A stretch of 64,000 nucleotides of DNA from Roseiarcus sp963741405 (GTDB taxonomy: Bacteria > Pseudomonadota > Alphaproteobacteria > Rhizobiales > Beijerinckiaceae): contig CAVUHX010000044.1 in the NCBI GenBank assembly GCA_963741405.1, forward strand, positions 1 to 64,000, written 5' to 3'. This document shows, in pieces, positions 7,660 through 17,599 of the stretch. The position numbers were made by a program, and so were the translations under genes. The notes below the pieces were generated by a model. It had not been told where the DNA came from. It saw only the letters and a program-made list of their open reading frames with translations, and did not search any database. Position 1 is the stretch's first letter. The number at the start of each line of letters is the position of its first letter.

Positions 7660-10600
7660 CTATCCCACCTCGAGCAGCTTCTCCGCCTCCCCGAGCTCGA
7701 CCGACACGATCTGGCTCACCCCCCGTTCCGCCATCGTCACCCCGAACAGCCGGTCCATGCGGGCCATGGTGATCGGGTTGTGGGTGATGGTGACGAAGCG
7801 AGTGTCGGCGCGCTTGCGCATCTCCTCGAGCAGGTCGCAGAACCGCTCGACGTTGTAGTCGTCGAGCGGCGCGTCGACCTCATCGAGCACGCAGATGGGC
7901 GAGGGGTTGGTCAGGAACACCGCGAAGATCAGCGACATCGCGGTCAGGGCCTGCTCGCCGCCGGAGAGCAGCGTCAGGGTCTGGGGCTTCTTGCCGGGGG
8001 GTTTTGCCAGGATCTCGAGGCCCGCCTGGAGCGGGTCGTCGCTCTCGACCAGCTGGAGTTCGGCGTCGCCGCCCTCGAACAGGGTCGCAAACAGGCTTCT
8101 GAAATGGCCGTTGACCACGTCGAAGGCGGCGACCAGCCGCTCGCGGCCTTCCTGGTTGAGCGAGCCGATCGCGCCGCGCAGCTTGCGGATCGCCTCGGTC
8201 AGGTCGTCGCGCTCGGCGACCAGCTTGTCCCGGCTCGCCTCGACCTCGGTGAGCTCCTCGTCGGCGCGCAGGTTGACCGCGCCGAGCCGCTCGCGCTCCT
8301 GGCGCAGGCTCTCGAGCTTGCGCACGACCGAATCGAGATCGGGCAGCGGGGCGTTCGGATCGAGCTTCGCCAGCGCCGGAAGCGCCGCCGGCTCGCAGTC
8401 GAGCTCCGACCGGACCGCCCGCAGGATCTGCTCGCCCCGGGCGCGGGCGGCTTCGGCGCGGGCTTCGGAGGCGGCGCGCGCCTCGCGCGCCTGAGCCATC
8501 GCGTCGAGGGCCTCGCGCGCCGCCTTGTCGGCCTCGGCGAGCGCCGTTTCGCCGAGCGCGCGGGCGTCGGACGCCTCCTTGCGGGCGGCCTCGGCCTTGT
8601 CGAACTCGTCGGCCAGCGCCCGGCGGCGGCGGCCGAATTCATGCGGCGCGTCGGCGAGCTGTTCGCGCTCGTCATCGAGGGCGCCGCGGCGCTCGCCGAT
8701 TTCCGCGATCTGCGCCTCCGCCCGCGCCCGCCGCTCGTCCCACGACTGCCGTTCGGCGGCGATCGCGACCCGGCGGGCGGCGCGCGCTTCCGCCTCGCGC
8801 GCAAGCGACTGCGCCGCGGCCCGCGCCTCGGCGAATTCCGCCCGCGCCTGCCCGGCGGCGGCGCGGGCGCGCTCCAGCGCCAGCGTCAGCTCCTCGCCCG
8901 GGACGAGCCCGAGCATCACTTGTTCGGCCTCGGCCTTGCGCTCGGCCGATTCATCACGCGCGGCGCTGGCGCGCGCCGCCGCCTCTTCCAGCGCCGTCAG
9001 GCGGGTCTGGGTCTGGGCCTGCCTGCGCTCGAAATCGGCGAGCGCGTCGCGAGCGCTGTCAGAGGCGGCCCGGGCGACGCGGGCGCGGGTCCGCCATTCG
9101 GCCTCCGAGGCGGCGGCCTCGCGCAGGGCGGCCGCGGTTCGGGCAGCGTCGGCCCGCACCGTTCCTAGCGCCGCCCGAGCCGCCTCGGCCTCCCTCTGCA
9201 AGTCGCCGAGCCGGTTCTTTTCGGCGAGCCGCCGTGCGGCGGGGGTCGGGGCTTCCGCAGCGGCGACAAACCCGTCCCAGCGCCACAGGTCGCCCTCGGG
9301 CGAGACGAGCCGCTGGCCGACCTCGAGCAGCGCCATGAGGCGCTCGCCGTCGGCGCGGGCGACGACGCCGACCTGGGCGAGACGCCGGGCGAGCGAGGGC
9401 GGCGCGGTGACGCGGGCGGCGAGCGGCTCGACGCCATCCGGCAGGGCCGGGTCGGCGCCGACGCCGGGCAGTAGCGACCAGTGCGCCGGCGCCCGCTCGT
9501 CGACCGGCGCATCGAGATCGTCGCCGAGCGCCGCCCCCAGCGCCGCCTCATAGCCGCGCGCGACCGTGATCGCATCGACGACCGGCGGGAAATCGCGGCC
9601 CGACATCGCCCCCAGCAGGTTGGCGAGGGTGCTGGCTTCCGTCTCCAGCGCCTGCGCCGCGCGCTCGGCCTCGGCCAGCGGCCCGCGCGATCGCGCCTCC
9701 GCTTCCCGCGCTTGCGCATGGCGCTCCTCGGCGGCGAGCGTCGCCTCCTCGGCGGCGGAGAGCGCGTCGGCAAGCTCGGCAGCCGCTTCGGCGCGGGTCT
9801 CGCGCTCGGCTTCATCCGGAGAGGAAGCGCGGAGCGAAGCGAGCTCGCGCTCGATTCCCGCATAGTCCGCTTCGAGTCGGGCGAGCCGGCGGCCTTCCTC
9901 GCCCGCTGCGGCCCCGAGCGCGTGCCGGCGGGCGTTGAGATCGGACGATGCGACCTGCGCCTCGCTGAGATCGGCCTCGGCGGAGGTGAGGCGCCGCTGG
10001 GCTTCGCCCTCGCGTTCGCGCGCTTCCGCCGCAATCGAGCCGACGTTGTCGAGGGCCTCGGCGAGGGACAGGTCCTCGGCCGCCAGCCGCTCGACGACCG
10101 AGGCGGCGTCGGCGATCAGCGCCTGCTCGCGCTCGAGGTCGCGGGCGAACTGGGCGGCGCGGCGTTCGAGTTCGGCCCCGCGCTCCTGCGCCCGCTTCTC
10201 CTCGGCTGCGAGCGCGTCGCGCGCCAGCGTGATGCGATGCAGCGCCGCCCCGCGGCGCGCCTCCTCCTCGCGCAGGGAGGGCAGGTCGGCTGCGGCCAGC
10301 GCCTGCAGCCGCGCGGCCTCGGCCTGGGCGCGGGTGCGCTCGGCGACATCGAGCAGGTCCGAGTTCGAGTTTCTTCGCCGCGTCGGCGAAGGCCGTCTCC
10401 TGCTCCCGCCAGGCGATCAGATGGGCGAGCGCGTCGTGGCGGCGGATGTCGGCGGCGAGGCTGCGATAGCGGGTCGACTGGCGCGCCTGGCGCTTGAGAC
10501 TCTCGACCTGGACGTCGATCTGCTTGAGGACATCCTCGACCCGGAGCAGGTTGTCCTCCGCCCCCTTGAGCCGGAGCTCCGCCTCGTGGCGGCGCGAATG

Positions 10601-11119
10601 GAGGCCGGAAATTCCGGCCGCCTCCTCGAGAATCAGCCTGCGCGCCTGGGGTTTCGCGGCGATGATCTCGCCGATCTGACCCTGGCGGACGAGGGCGGGC
10701 GAGCGGGCGCCGGTGGAAGCGTCGGCGAACAGCAGCTGCACGTCGCGCGCCCGTACTTCCCTACCGTTGACCCGGTAGGTCGAGCCCTCGTCGCGCTCGA
10801 TCCGGCGGGTGACCTCGATCCATTCGTGCTCGTTGAAGGCGGCGGGGGCCTTGCGGTCCCGGTTGTCGAGCATCAGGCCGACCTCGGCGATGTTGCGCGA
10901 GGGCCGCTTGCCGGAGCCGGAGAAAATGACGTCCTCCATCCCGGAGCCGCGCATCGCCTTGAACGAGCTTTCGCCCATCACCCAGCGCAAGGCCTCGACG
11001 AGGTTCGACTTGCCGCAGCCGTTCGGGCCCACGACGCCGGTCAGGCCCGACTCGATCTTGAACTCGGCGGCGTCGCAGAAGCTCTTGAAGCCGGTCAGGC
11101 GCAAGCGCTCGAATTTCAT
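7660..11119 (-). CDS. smc: Chromosome segregation ATPase SMC (one-base frameshift in sequence)
   Basis: Starts MKFERLRLTGFKSF with Walker A GPNGCGKSN near the N-terminus. The centre is a long Ala/Glu/Arg-rich coiled coil with a hinge (SGRDFPPVVDAITVARGYE region). The C-terminus has the ABC signature LSGGEQALTAMS and Walker B VLDEVDAPLDD. The total span corresponds to 1153 codons plus one base, and the frame changes at 10360-10369 where the minus strand reads CTCGAACTCG; removing one A gives K-L-D-S-D-L-L-D and a normal SMC. SMC organises and segregates the chromosome with ScpAB. The frameshift is probably a sequence error. The dsbA-like gene lies 158 bp upstream on the same strand. Confidence 0.9.
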
Positions 11120-11277
11120 CGCGGCGACCCTTCGGCCCGGCGGCCGCGCAGCTTCCCGCAATCCGGCGCGCCCATCAAACGTCTCCGATTCTGCCCCCGA
11201 GCGGGGCGGATCGGATTAGCGGCCATATCGGCGCCGCGCAATCAACCCCGAATGCGCCAGAAAGCTGTGCGAAACAC

Positions 11278-11913
11278 TCACTTGGCCCTGACCGAGAGAA
11301 TTTCGTCAATCTTGTCGAGCGCATGCTCGCCGTTGATTTCGACCCCGTCGACGAAAAAGGTCGGTGTCGAGCTGACCTTGAGCTTCGCCGCGGCATCCTC
11401 GCGCTCCGCCTTGACCTTGTCGAACAGCGCCTGGTTCTTGAGGCAGGCGTCGAATTCGGCCTCCGACAGGCCTGCGCCTACCACCTGTTCCTTGAGGTGG
11501 AAAAGCGGATTGGCGGTGAAGGCCCATTCCGACTGATGGTCGAACAGGCGGTCGATCACGGCGCCGCGCTTTTCCCCGGCGCAGCGCGCGAGCATGAAGG
11601 CCCCGATCGACAAGGAATCGAGCGGAAACTCCCGCAGGATGAACTTTGCCTTGCCGGCATCGACATATTTTGCCTTGATCTCCGGCCAGGCGTCCTTGTG
11701 GAAGGCGGCGCAATGACTGCAGGTGAGCGACGCATATTCGATGATCGTCGCCGGCGCCTCGGCCCGGCCCTCGACGACATCGGGCAGCGGTTGAGGCGCG
11801 GCGAGGGCGGCGACGACGGCAGGAGACGGGGCGGTTGTCTCCGCCCGCGCGGCGGGGCTGAGGAGCGCGAGTGCGGCCAGGGCCGCAAGGCGGGCGAAGC
11901 GATGGGCGGGCAT
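11278..11913 (-). CDS. DsbA-family periplasmic thiol oxidoreductase
   Basis: A 211-aa protein with a signal peptide (MPAHRFARLAALAALALLSP, cleavage near ARAE), a thioredoxin-fold active site SLTCSHCAAFH (C-x2-C at about residues 65-68), the DsbA helical insert, and a late cis-Pro loop SSTPTFFVDG. It oxidises or shuffles periplasmic disulfides. It lies upstream of smc on the same strand, a frequent pairing in alphaproteobacteria. The start ATG at 11913 follows the family; the frame is open far upstream through the IS antisense strand, but that part is not coding. Confidence 0.85.
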   Translation of the reverse strand: MPAHRFARLAALAALALLSPAARAETTAPSPAVVAALAAPQPLPDVVEGRAEAPATIIEYASLTCSHCAAFHKDAWPEIKAKYVDAGKAKFILREFPLDSLSIGAFMLARCAGEKRGAVIDRLFDHQSEWAFTANPLFHLKEQVVGAGLSEAEFDACLKNQALFDKVKAEREDAAAKLKVSSTPTFFVDGVEINGEHALDKIDEILSVRAK

Positions 11914-11993
11914 GGCGACTCCGGCGGGCTGGAAATGTCGAAGCCTTAGCCGTCCCCCGGCCGCGGGGCAATGCGAAGCGGCGGGGATGCGAA

Positions 11994-12002
11994 CGGCGGC
12001 GG
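11994..12002. repeat. Target-site duplication, left (IS copy 2)
   Basis: CGGCGGCGG, matching 8 of 9 bases at 13463-13471 (CGGCGGCGC). Low sequence complexity makes the duplication less certain than for copy 1. Confidence 0.6.
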
Positions 12003-12063
12003 GGGTGCGATTCAAACCGATGCAGGGTAGGTTCGGTTTGATTGATTTGGCGGGAGGCGACGG

Positions 12064-13439
12064 ATGTCGGTCGGGGATTTGAGCGATGAGGGGCTGATGG
12101 CGGCGTTGCGGGCGCATCCGGAGCTTCGCCAGCGGGTGTTTTCGATTGTGCTGGCGGTCGAAGGCGACGAGGGGGCATTGACGGAAGCCGACGCGGCGGA
12201 AGAGCGGATGGTCGAGGAGACGCGTCTTCTGGGACGGGAGGCGTTGCGCACTTGGGCCGAGCGGCGGGTCGAGGCGACGGAGCGGGAGATTCGCCAACGC
12301 CCGCAGATGCATCGCCAAGGCGAAAAAAACTCCGCTGGCATACGAAATTCGGCGAAATAGAGGTTCGGGAGCCGCAATATCGGTTCGGGAGGCAGCGGGT
12401 GCGTCCATTCGTGCTCGGGGCGAAGGTGAGCCCACTCGGGTGTTCGCGGCCGCTGCAGCGCGCCATCGTCGACTTCGCCGCCGATCAGCCCTTCGCGCAG
12501 GCGCGCGCCAAGCTTGAGGAGCACTACGGCTTCGCGATCGGCGAGAGCACGATCCAGCGGATCACGTTCGCCCACGCGCGGGCGATGCATGAAAGCAGTC
12601 GTCGGGATTTGGAGTTTCCGGAAGCGCCGGGCCTTCGCAAGCCGATCGTCGTCGAGACGGACGGCGGCATGGTTCCGATTGTCGAGCCGAGCAGCGAGGA
12701 GAAGGACAAGCGCAAGGGCAAGACGCTGTCCTGGCGGGAGGCGAAGCTGTCGCTGGCGCACGCGCAAGGGAACTGCACGCCGGTTTATGCGGGCTCGATC
12801 GAGGGCGGGGTCGAAGAGGCCGGGCGCCAGCTGCTTTCCTGCGCGGTTCGCGCCGGCTTCGGGGCGAACTCCCGGGTTCACGCGGTCGGCGACGGCGCGC
12901 CCTGGATCGTCGGCCAAATCGAGCAGCAGTTCGGCGATCAGGGCTGCTACCTGATTGATTTCTATCACGTCTGCGAATACCTGGGCGCCGCCTCGGCGGC
13001 GATCGCGCCCGACCCGGCGGCGCGCAGCGCATGGATGGAGACGCAGAAGGAGGCGCTCAAAGGCGGGCGTCTCGACGCCGTCCTGCGGGCGCTCGTCGGA
13101 CATTGCGAGCCTCCCGAAGCCGACGACCAGCACGCGCCGGTGCGAACCTGCCATCGTTATCTTGGCGTTCGCGCCAACCAGTTGAACTATCGCCAGGCCC
13201 TGGCCGACGGACTGCCGATCGGCTCCGGCGAGATCGAAAGCGCCCATCGCTACGTCGCCCAGCAACGCCTGAAGCGGCCCGGCGCCTGGTGGCGCGTCGA
13301 GCATGCCGAACATATGCTCGCCTTGCGGATAAACCGAATCAACGGCGACTGGGACGCCTACTGGAAAGCCCTCGCCCGGCAACGTGCCGCTGCAGCCAAT
13401 GACAATAGCCCGAACAAATCACTACGCCGCACCGCCTGA
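12064..13439 (+). CDS. ISKra4-family transposase made by -1 frameshifting
   Basis: The first frame (12064-12360, 98 aa, MSVGDLSDEG, RBS GGGAGG) is helical and acidic. The second frame continues KKLRWHTKFGEIEVREPQYR and ends at 13439. It carries the family motifs IVVETDGGMVPIV (first catalytic Asp), KGKTLSWREAKLSLAHAQG, VHAVGDGAPWI (second Asp) and LPIGSGEIESAHRYVAQQRLK (Glu). A slip at 12324-12330 would produce a single protein of about 458 aa, the usual size of ISKra4-family transposases. That the two frames are fused is inferred from the heptamer and the family's length. Confidence 0.85.
12324..12330 (+). promoter_or_regulatory. -1 programmed frameshift heptamer A-AAA-AAC
   Basis: Within a run of seven A; in the first frame codons read GAA-AAA-AAC, the canonical X-XXY-YYZ slippery arrangement. 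After a -1 slip the next codon is CTC at 12330 in the transposase frame. It is identical in copy 1. Confidence 0.65.
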
Positions 13440-13462
13440 TTGCACCACTTTGGATCGCACCC

Positions 13463-13471
13463 CGGCGGCGC
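13463..13471. repeat. Target-site duplication, right (IS copy 2)
   Basis: CGGCGGCGC, 8 of 9 identical to 11994-12002. Confidence 0.6.
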
Positions 13472-13589
13472 GGCGGTCTGGACTCAAGCCCGCCTTTCCT
13501 CTATGAGGCGCGCCTTAACTGAAAACAGCGCGCCGAAGCGCTCGCCGGGTCTTTTTGAGGTCCGGCGTCACGGCAGGAGTTGGCACGAC

Positions 13590-14009
13590 ATGAACATTAT
13601 CCAGACGCTCGAAGCCGAGCACGCGGCCAAATTGCCCGGCGCGAAAATGCCGGATTTCCAGGCCGGCGACACCGTCGTGGTCAACGTCAAGGTGTCGGAA
13701 GGCGACCGGACCCGCATCCAGGCCTATGAGGGCGTGTGCATCGCGCGCAGCGGCGCGGGGTTGAACGAGAGTTTCACCGTCCGCAAGATTTCCTACGGCG
13801 AAGGAGTGGAGCGCGTTTTCCCCGTCTATTCACCGGTGATCGACTCGGTGAAGGTCGTGCGCCGGGGCAAGGTGCGCCGCGCCAAGCTCTATTACCTGCG
13901 CGATCGCCGGGGCAAGTCGGCGCGCATCGCAGAGCGCACCGAAACCGCGGCCAGCCGGGCCGAAGCGGCGGCGAAAGCCGCCGCCAAGGAGGCGGCGGCC
14001 AAGGAGTGA
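13590..14009 (+). CDS. rplS: 50S ribosomal protein L19
   Basis: A 139-aa protein starting MNIIQTLEAEHAAK at an ATG preceded by AGGAG. Conserved L19 segments include FQAGDTVVVNVKVSEGDRTR, QAYEGVCIARSG, SFTVRKISYGEGVERVFPVY and VRRAKLYYLRDRRGKSARI. The last ~20 residues are an Ala/Lys/Glu extension common in alphaproteobacteria. It sits at the 30S-50S interface. The usual upstream neighbour trmD is absent; the IS ends 127 bp upstream, so the promoter must be in that gap, inside the IS or lost. Confidence 0.95.
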   Translation: MNIIQTLEAEHAAKLPGAKMPDFQAGDTVVVNVKVSEGDRTRIQAYEGVCIARSGAGLNESFTVRKISYGEGVERVFPVYSPVIDSVKVVRRGKVRRAKLYYLRDRRGKSARIAERTETAASRAEAAAKAAAKEAAAKE

Positions 14010-14089
14010 CTCCTTCGCGCGCGTCGAAGAATGCCTCCCGTTGCGACGGCTCGGGCACGAGCCGGTGAGCGCAGGGGGACCGATACGCC

Positions 14090-14117
14090 AAGGCCGGCGG
14101 CGACCCCGTCGGCCTTT
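14090..14117 (+). terminator. Rho-independent-like terminator after rplS
   Basis: Inverted repeat AAGGCCG (14090-14096) and CGGCCTT (14110-14116) followed by only a short T run. It lies 80 bp after the rplS stop and 21 bp before priA. Confidence 0.5.
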
Positions 14118-14137
14118 CGCGTTCCTGAGACGGCCGC

Positions 14138-16351
14138 ATGACGAAAGTCGTCGATGTGCTCGCGCCCGTTGCGGTCGACACCGCCTATTCCTATCGCGCG
14201 CCGGCCGGCGCGGCGCTCGAGCCGGGAACGTTCGTCGGGGTCCCGCTCGGCGCGCAGCATGCCACAGGCGTCGTCTGGGCCGTGCGGGAGGCTGGCGGCG
14301 ACAATTTGAAATCGGTCGCCGCGATCCGCGACTGGCCGCCGCTCCGACGGCCGTTGCGCGACTTCGTCGACTGGGTGGCGCGCTGGACGCTGAGCCCCCG
14401 TGGCATGGTCCTGCGCATGGCGATCCGGGCGCATGAGGTCATCGAACCGCCGGCCGCGAAATTCGGCCTTGTCGCCACCGGCAAGCCGCCCGACCGCATG
14501 ACCGAGGCGCGCGCCCGGGTTGTCGCGGCGCTCGTGGGCGCCGAGGCGCCGGTCGCCAAAACGGCGCTCGCCGAGCGCGCCCACTGCTCGACCGGTGTGA
14601 TCGACGGCCTCGTCGAGGACGGCGCGCTCGCCGCCGTCGCGCTGCCGCCGGACCGGATCGCCGCCGACCTCGACCCGGACTTCCGACCCACCATCCTCAA
14701 CGACGACCAGACGCCTGCGGCCGCCGATCTCGTGTCGCGGGTCGCGGCGCGCGCCTTCTCGGCGACGCTGCTCGAAGGCGTGACCGGATCGGGCAAGACG
14801 GAAGTCTATTTCGAGGCGGTGGCCGAGGCCTTGCGGCAGGGGCGGCAGGGGCTCGTGCTCCTGCCCGAGATCGCGCTTACCGCCCAGTTCCTCGACCGCT
14901 TCGCGGCCCGCTTCGGCGCGCGCCCGGCCGAATGGCACTCGGGCCTGAGCGAGCGGCAGCGCGAGCGGATCTGGGCCGCGGTCGCGAGCGGCGAAGCGCG
15001 GGTCGTCGCCGGGGCGCGCTCGGCCCTCTTCCTGCCTTTCGCCGACCTCGGCCTGATCGTCGTCGACGAGGAGCACGAGGGCGCCTACAAGCAGGAAGAC
15101 GGCGTGGTCTACAACGCGCGCGACATGGCGGTGGTGCGGGCCCGGCTCGAAACGGCGCCGGTGGTGCTCGCCTCCGCCACGCCCGCGCTCGAGACGCGGG
15201 TCAACGCCGAGACGGGCCGCTACCGCTGGCTGCGCCTGCCCTCGCGCTTCGGCGTGGCGACAATGCCCTCGATCGCAACCGTCGACCTGAAACGCGAGGG
15301 GCCGCCGCGGGGACGCTGGCTGTCGCCCAGGGCGATCGCCGCGGTGGAAGCGGCGCGCGAACGGGGCGAGCAGGCGCTCCTCTTCCTCAACCGGCGCGGC
15401 TACGCGCCGCTCACCCTCTGCCGCTCATGCGGCCACCGGTTCCAGTGCCCGAACTGCGCGGCCTGGCTGGTCGAGCACCGCTTCCGCGCTTCCCTCGTCT
15501 GCCACCATTGCGGCCATGTCGAAGGCCGCCCCAAACTCTGTCCGGAATGCCACGATGTCGACAGCCTGACCGCCTGCGGCCCGGGCGTGGAGCGGCTGGC
15601 GGAGGAGGCCGCGCTGATTTTTCCGGATGTCCGCACGCTGGTGCTGTCGTCCGACTTTCCCGGCGGGATCGAGACCCTGCGCCGACAGCTCGACGCGGCG
15701 GCGAAGGGCGAGTTCGAGCTCATTATCGGCACCCAGCTCGTCGCCAAGGGCCACAACTTCCCGTTGCTCACCTTCGTCTGCGTGGTCGACGCCGATGTCG
15801 GCCTCGCCAACGCTGATCCGCGCGCCGCCGAGCGCACCTTCCAGCTCCTGCGCCAGGCGACCGGGCGGGCCGGGCGGGCCGCACGCGCAGGCCATGCGCT
15901 CCTCCAGACCTGGCAGCCCGAGCATCCAGTGATCGCCGCGCTCGTTTCGGGCGACGCCGAGCGGTTCTACCGCGAGGAGACCGAGCAACGCCGGATCGGC
16001 TGCCTGCCGCCATTCGGCCGGCTCGCGGCGATCATCGTCTCGGCCGAGGACAAGGGCGCGGCGGAGGCGCATGCCCGCGCAGTCGCGCGGACCGCTCACG
16101 CCATGCCCCAGGGCAGGGGCTGGAAGATCGCCCCGCTCGGCGGACACCCACAGGCCGACGAGATCGTGCTCCTTGGCCCCGCCGAGGCGCCGATCGCCGT
16201 CCTGCGAAAGCGCCACCGCTTCCGCCTTGCCGCCAAGGCGCCGCGCTCGGCCGACCTGCAAGGCTTTTTGCGTGCGCTCCTCGCCGCCGCCCCGCCGCCG
16301 CGCGGCGGGGTGAAAGTGGCGATCGATGTCGACCCGCAGAGTTTTTTGTGA
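14138..16351 (+). CDS. priA: Primosomal replication restart helicase PriA
   Basis: A 737-aa protein. The N-terminal 3'-DNA-binding region opens VVDVLAPVAVDTAYSYR. The helicase core has Walker A GVTGSGKTEVYFEA, LLPEIALT, DEEH box VDEEHEGAYKQ, and SATPALET. Zinc-binding cysteines follow in CRSCGHRFQCPNC and CHHCGHVEGRPKLCPEC, then GTQLVAKGHNFP and RQATGRAGRA. PriA reloads the replisome at stalled forks. Length and motif order are normal for the family. In many Rhizobiales it lies beside atpH; here the two are 46 kb apart. Confidence 0.95.
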   Translation: MTKVVDVLAPVAVDTAYSYRAPAGAALEPGTFVGVPLGAQHATGVVWAVREAGGDNLKSVAAIRDWPPLRRPLRDFVDWVARWTLSPRGMVLRMAIRAHEVIEPPAAKFGLVATGKPPDRMTEARARVVAALVGAEAPVAKTALAERAHCSTGVIDGLVEDGALAAVALPPDRIAADLDPDFRPTILNDDQTPAAADLVSRVAARAFSATLLEGVTGSGKTEVYFEAVAEALRQGRQGLVLLPEIALTAQFLDRFAARFGARPAEWHSGLSERQRERIWAAVASGEARVVAGARSALFLPFADLGLIVVDEEHEGAYKQEDGVVYNARDMAVVRARLETAPVVLASATPALETRVNAETGRYRWLRLPSRFGVATMPSIATVDLKREGPPRGRWLSPRAIAAVEAARERGEQALLFLNRRGYAPLTLCRSCGHRFQCPNCAAWLVEHRFRASLVCHHCGHVEGRPKLCPECHDVDSLTACGPGVERLAEEAALIFPDVRTLVLSSDFPGGIETLRRQLDAAAKGEFELIIGTQLVAKGHNFPLLTFVCVVDADVGLANADPRAAERTFQLLRQATGRAGRAARAGHALLQTWQPEHPVIAALVSGDAERFYREETEQRRIGCLPPFGRLAAIIVSAEDKGAAEAHARAVARTAHAMPQGRGWKIAPLGGHPQADEIVLLGPAEAPIAVLRKRHRFRLAAKAPRSADLQGFLRALLAAAPPPRGGVKVAIDVDPQSFL

Positions 16352-16629
16352 GGCTGGCGGCGCATTGCAGTCTGCTCGGCAGGCGCGGCCCGGCGACGGG
16401 CTTGCGCGCCGGACGAATCCGTCGCCTGAAGAGCATTTTCAATGCCTTAGGCGCCAAAATCTGCAACTCGCACACGATCGAGACAGAGCGGGTTCCGACA
16501 GTAATATACATTATATATATGTGTTAGTGTATCCTTAGGCCGGGTGAGGCAGCCATGAAGCCTCGAGTTGACGCCTGACGACCCTGGTTGCCGATTGTGT
16601 CCGGCGCAATCCCGGCTAGATTGTCGCCC
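16352..16629. other. Intergenic with AT-rich palindromic tract
   Basis: No gene is supported. Around 16500-16535 there is a strikingly AT-rich stretch (ATACATTATATATATGTGT) with an ACAT/ATGT dyad, in an otherwise two-thirds GC region. It could be a promoter or a protein-binding site for the RNase HII-like gene downstream. Confidence 0.4.
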
Positions 16630-17493
16630 GTGACCCGCCTGCCGCTCGCTGAGATCCGTCGCTGTTTCGTCGTCGAGGCCCGTCCGCTCGACGCGGAGAC
16701 GGAAGCCGCGTTGAGGGCCGATCCGCGCCCTGGGGCAAAGGCGATTCTCGACGCGATCGCCCGGCGACGCGCCGGAAACCGCTCGGAGGGGCAGCGGTTG
16801 CGCAAGCTCCTTCAATTCGAGAGCGCGCTTTGGGCCGAGGGCGTGCTGCACGTCGCCGGCGTCGATGAAGCCGGCATGAGCCCGCTCGCCGGGCCGGTGG
16901 CGGCCGCGGCGGTCATCTTCGCGCCGGGGTCGCGGATTCCAGGGGTCGACGATTCGAAGAAGCTCGATGCGGAAACCCGGGACAGGCTCGCCGTCGAGAT
17001 CAAGGCGCGCGCCGTGGCGTGGTCCGTCGCCTTCGCCGGAGCCGAGGAAATCGACCGCATCAATATCTACTGGGCAGGCCTGCTCGCCATGCGCCGCGCC
17101 GTCGAAGGTCTCTCCCCTGCTCCGCAACACATCCTCATCGACGCGCGCCGCCTCAAAGACCTGCAGACGCCCCAGCAGGCGATCGTAAAAGGCGACTGCA
17201 AAAGCTTGACCATCGCCGCCGCTTCGATCCTGGCCAAGACGGCCCGCGACGCCCTCATGCGCAAGCTGGATGCGGAGTACCCGGGATACGGCTTTTCGAA
17301 GCACAAGGGCTATCCGGTCCGCGAGCATGTGGCCGCTCTTGCACGGCTCGGCGCCTCGCCTGCTCATCGCCGCTCGTTCGCGCCCGTGCGCACCGTCCTC
17401 GGCCTGCCGCCCCTCCCCCCGTGGCCGAATGCGAAGGCCGTTGCGGAGAGCGCGCAAGACCTCGCTGAACCGCAGCCTGTGCCAGGCCTATGA
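16630..17493 (+). CDS. Ribonuclease HII-like protein, GRG motif replaced by GMS
   Basis: 287 aa from a GTG; a TTG at 16588 would add 14 residues and the true start is unsure. An N-terminal extension of ~70 residues precedes the RNase H fold. Catalytic acidic residues are present: VAGVDEAG (D79, E80), HILIDARRLKD (D171) and SILAKTARD (D207), with VKGDCKSL also conserved. The segment after DEA, GRGPLAGPV in ordinary RNase HII, is GMSPLAGPV here. GRG contacts the ribonucleotide at an RNA-DNA junction, so substrate choice may differ. RNase HII removes ribonucleotides misincorporated in DNA. No other rnhB is in the window. Confidence 0.8.
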   Translation: MTRLPLAEIRRCFVVEARPLDAETEAALRADPRPGAKAILDAIARRRAGNRSEGQRLRKLLQFESALWAEGVLHVAGVDEAGMSPLAGPVAAAAVIFAPGSRIPGVDDSKKLDAETRDRLAVEIKARAVAWSVAFAGAEEIDRINIYWAGLLAMRRAVEGLSPAPQHILIDARRLKDLQTPQQAIVKGDCKSLTIAAASILAKTARDALMRKLDAEYPGYGFSKHKGYPVREHVAALARLGASPAHRRSFAPVRTVLGLPPLPPWPNAKAVAESAQDLAEPQPVPGL

Positions 17494-17599
17494 AGATCTG
17501 CCCGGGGGTGGAACAGCAGGCGTTTGAGACCGCCGATGAACCGTTCGGCGCACTGCCTGTCCCGCCCCGCCGCTGGCTTGGCTTTCGCCGTAGGCGTTT

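Larger units (their letters stand above)
12003..13462 (+). mobile_element. ISKra4-like insertion sequence, copy 2 (apparently intact)
   Basis: A 1460-bp element. Terminal inverted repeats begin GGGTGCGATTCAAACCGATG (left) and GGGTGCGATCCAAAGTGGTG (right, reverse complement), matching at roughly 18 of the first 23 positions. It encodes a transposase in two overlapping frames joined by a canonical slippery site. The element sits between the dsbA-like gene and rplS, 127 bp before the rplS start. It is the better preserved of the two copies and the likely source of any transposase acting on copy 1. Confidence 0.9.

Noticed and set aside
7780..9168. 462-aa plus-strand open frame opposite smc, and similar ones at 8525-9553 and 9935-11536
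   Set aside because: Antisense to the SMC coiled coil, which is Ala/Arg/Glu-rich at high GC and leaves all frames open. No motifs, and the SMC frame carries all conserved elements.
12012..13382. 456-aa minus-strand frame opposite the IS transposase
   Set aside because: Repeated identically opposite copy 1 as well; follows the IS, with no independent features.
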